A stretch of DNA of 6,264 bases from Suilimivivens sp964571145 (GTDB lineage Bacteria > Bacillota > Clostridia > Lachnospirales > Lachnospiraceae): assembly GCA_964571145.1 (NCBI GenBank), contig CAZNAP010000130.1:1-6264 (forward strand). The letters run 5' to 3'. Under the pieces are notes generated by a model. It made no database searches. It saw nothing but the letters and a program-made list of their open reading frames with translations, and was not told the DNA's origin. Within the stretch, counting starts at the first letter, position 1; every line of letters starts with the position of its first letter. Both the position numbers and the translations under genes were made by a program. Shown here piece by piece: positions 5,518 to 6,264 of this stretch.

Positions 5518-6225
5518 AAGAATAGTGGTGTCCTTTTTGCGGAAGCGGAAGCAAATGCATTTTTGGAGCTTATAGACGAAAATGATTTAAGCTCTTTTCG
5601 GAATGAAAAAATAGACATATACTTACGCAGTCTGTTACCTGAAGGAAGTGTTAAATGTACGCCTGAACAACTGATGGATTTTGCAGGCGTATTTGCACGA
5701 ATTGTTGATTACAAATCACACTTTACCAAAACCCATTCTATTGGAATTGCACAAAAAGCTTACGACATGGCACATTTTTATGAAGAGGACGAGGAAACGG
5801 CAGCGAAGTTGTATTTTGCAGGAGCTCTTCATGATATTGGTAAGCTGGTTGTGGACAGAGATATTCTGGAAAAGCCGGATAAACTTGATTTTGCAGAATA
5901 TAAGCATATTCAGACGCACGTTTATTATACGTATAAAATTTTGTCGGATGTGTCCGGTATAGATGAAATTTTGAAATGGGCATCTTATAATCATGAGAAA
6001 TTGGATGGCACGGGATATCCATTTGGACTTACTGATGATCAATTGGGGGAAAAGGAACGCTTAATGGCGTGCCTCGATATTTATCAGGCATTAACAGAAG
6101 AGAGACCCTATAAAAAGGGAATGGATCATCAAGAGGCAATAGCTATTCTACAAACTATGGCAGAAGGTGGAAAGTTGGACGCACAGATTGTACGAGATAT
6201 TGACAAGCGTTATCGAACGGATTAA
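5518..6225 (+). CDS. C-terminal canonical HD-GYP domain, downstream of the in-frame stop
   Basis: These 235 codons continue the same frame after the TAA. Residue numbers count from the leucine at 5563. The domain shows KTHS (H58), HDIGK at 90-94, H115 and H119 in the HIQTH segment, NHEKLDGTGYP at 143-153 and D172: the full set of HD-GYP metal and signature residues. It should hydrolyse cyclic di-GMP or a related cyclic dinucleotide in the cytoplasm. TTG at 5563 is the first possible start codon, but it has no ribosome binding site; the first in-frame ATG, near 5674, would keep all these motifs but has no obvious site either. So this part is probably made only by readthrough, or not at all. 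Confidence 0.6.
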   Translation, partial: KNSGVLFAEAEANAFLELIDENDLSSFRNEKIDIYLRSLLPEGSVKCTPEQLMDFAGVFARIVDYKSHFTKTHSIGIAQKAYDMAHFYEEDEETAAKLYFAGALHDIGKLVVDRDILEKPDKLDFAEYKHIQTHVYYTYKILSDVSGIDEILKWASYNHEKLDGTGYPFGLTDDQLGEKERLMACLDIYQALTEERPYKKGMDHQEAIAILQTMAEGGKLDAQIVRDIDKRYRTD

Positions 6226-6228
6226 TAA

Positions 6229-6243
6229 GCACCGAGTGAATAG
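6229..6243 (+). repeat. Post-stop motif copy (after the HD-GYP gene)
   Basis: GCACCGAGTGAATAG begins 3 nt after the TAA stop at 6223-6225 and differs from the 4967 copy at one core base. The window ends 21 nt later, so any terminator here cannot be judged. Confidence 0.65.
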
Positions 6244-6264
6244 CAGATATAGTAGAGTGATATC

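Larger units (their letters stand above)
5002..6225 (+). pseudogene. Tandem HD-GYP phosphohydrolase gene interrupted by an in-frame TAA
   Basis: Bases 5002 to 6225 form one 408-codon frame broken only by TAA at 5515-5517. Codons before and after it read as one continuous protein (…NELKLFL, stop, KNSGVLFAEAEANAFLEL…), as expected between two HD domains. Both domains keep HD signature residues, and the second is a canonical HD-GYP, the class that usually hydrolyses cyclic di-GMP. No ATG with a ribosome binding site exists near the break, so the second half probably has no independent start. One base change (for example from CAA, AAA, GAA or TTA) would restore the frame. The lack of further damage over 235 codons points to a recent mutation, a sequencing error, or some form of readthrough. 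The gene-end motif occurs after 6225 and not after 5517, which also suggests that 6225 is the original end. Confidence 0.7.

Noticed and set aside
5189..5560. Minus-strand 123-aa open frame opposite the HD-GYP gene
   Set aside because: It lies opposite a clear protein family, and its translation shows no recognisable motif.
5563..5565. TTG as a separate start for the second HD-GYP half
   Set aside because: There is no ribosome binding site, and the same frame continues upstream to the TAA with family-like sequence.

Overview
The window looks like chromosomal DNA from a low-GC, anaerobic Firmicute, most likely a member of the Lachnospiraceae or a near relative. Three things point there: A/T-rich intergenic DNA with AGGAG-type ribosome binding sites, an AmmeMemoRadiSam gene set beside an EFR1-type flavodoxin/ferredoxin protein, and a tandem HD-GYP protein. 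This assignment is inferred from gene content; no search was run. Every gene I accept is on the + strand.

Layout. (1) 1-388 is the 3' end of a carbohydrate ABC transporter permease, followed by a 15-nt tandem repeat and an intrinsic terminator (427-468). (2) 389-1120 has no gene but is full of repeats: 40-nt tandem copies that seem to derive from the terminator, four 35-nt palindromic units with CGGGTAA/TTACCCG arms, a 17-bp direct repeat, and a 15-bp-period CTATAG array that runs up to a promoter. (3) 1121-2491 encodes a MEMO/LigB-like domain fused to an AMMECR1 domain. (4) 2492-3026 has no gene and carries five 32-nt palindromic units with TAGCC/GGCTA arms. (5) 3027-3869 is the radical SAM enzyme of the same system; 25 nt further on, 3895-4656 encodes a flavodoxin-ferredoxin fusion, closed by a strong terminator (4687-4741). 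(6) 4785-4967 is a 60-aa protein resembling DUF3006, followed by a tandem HD-GYP gene (5002-6225) interrupted by one in-frame TAA at 5515.

How the genes fit together. The AMMECR1/MEMO fusion and the radical SAM protein are all three parts of the AmmeMemoRadiSam system, whose biochemical function I cannot state. The flavodoxin-ferredoxin protein is a plausible electron donor to the radical SAM cluster. The HD-GYP gene would act in cyclic di-nucleotide turnover if it is functional.

The most unusual content is between the genes. Each of the two long gaps holds its own array of fixed-length palindromes: arms are conserved within an array, interiors vary, and the arm sequence differs between arrays. 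A short motif close to GCACCGAGTGACTAG also sits 0-7 nt after four stop codons and at one further site ahead of the radical SAM gene. I do not recognise either as a described element.
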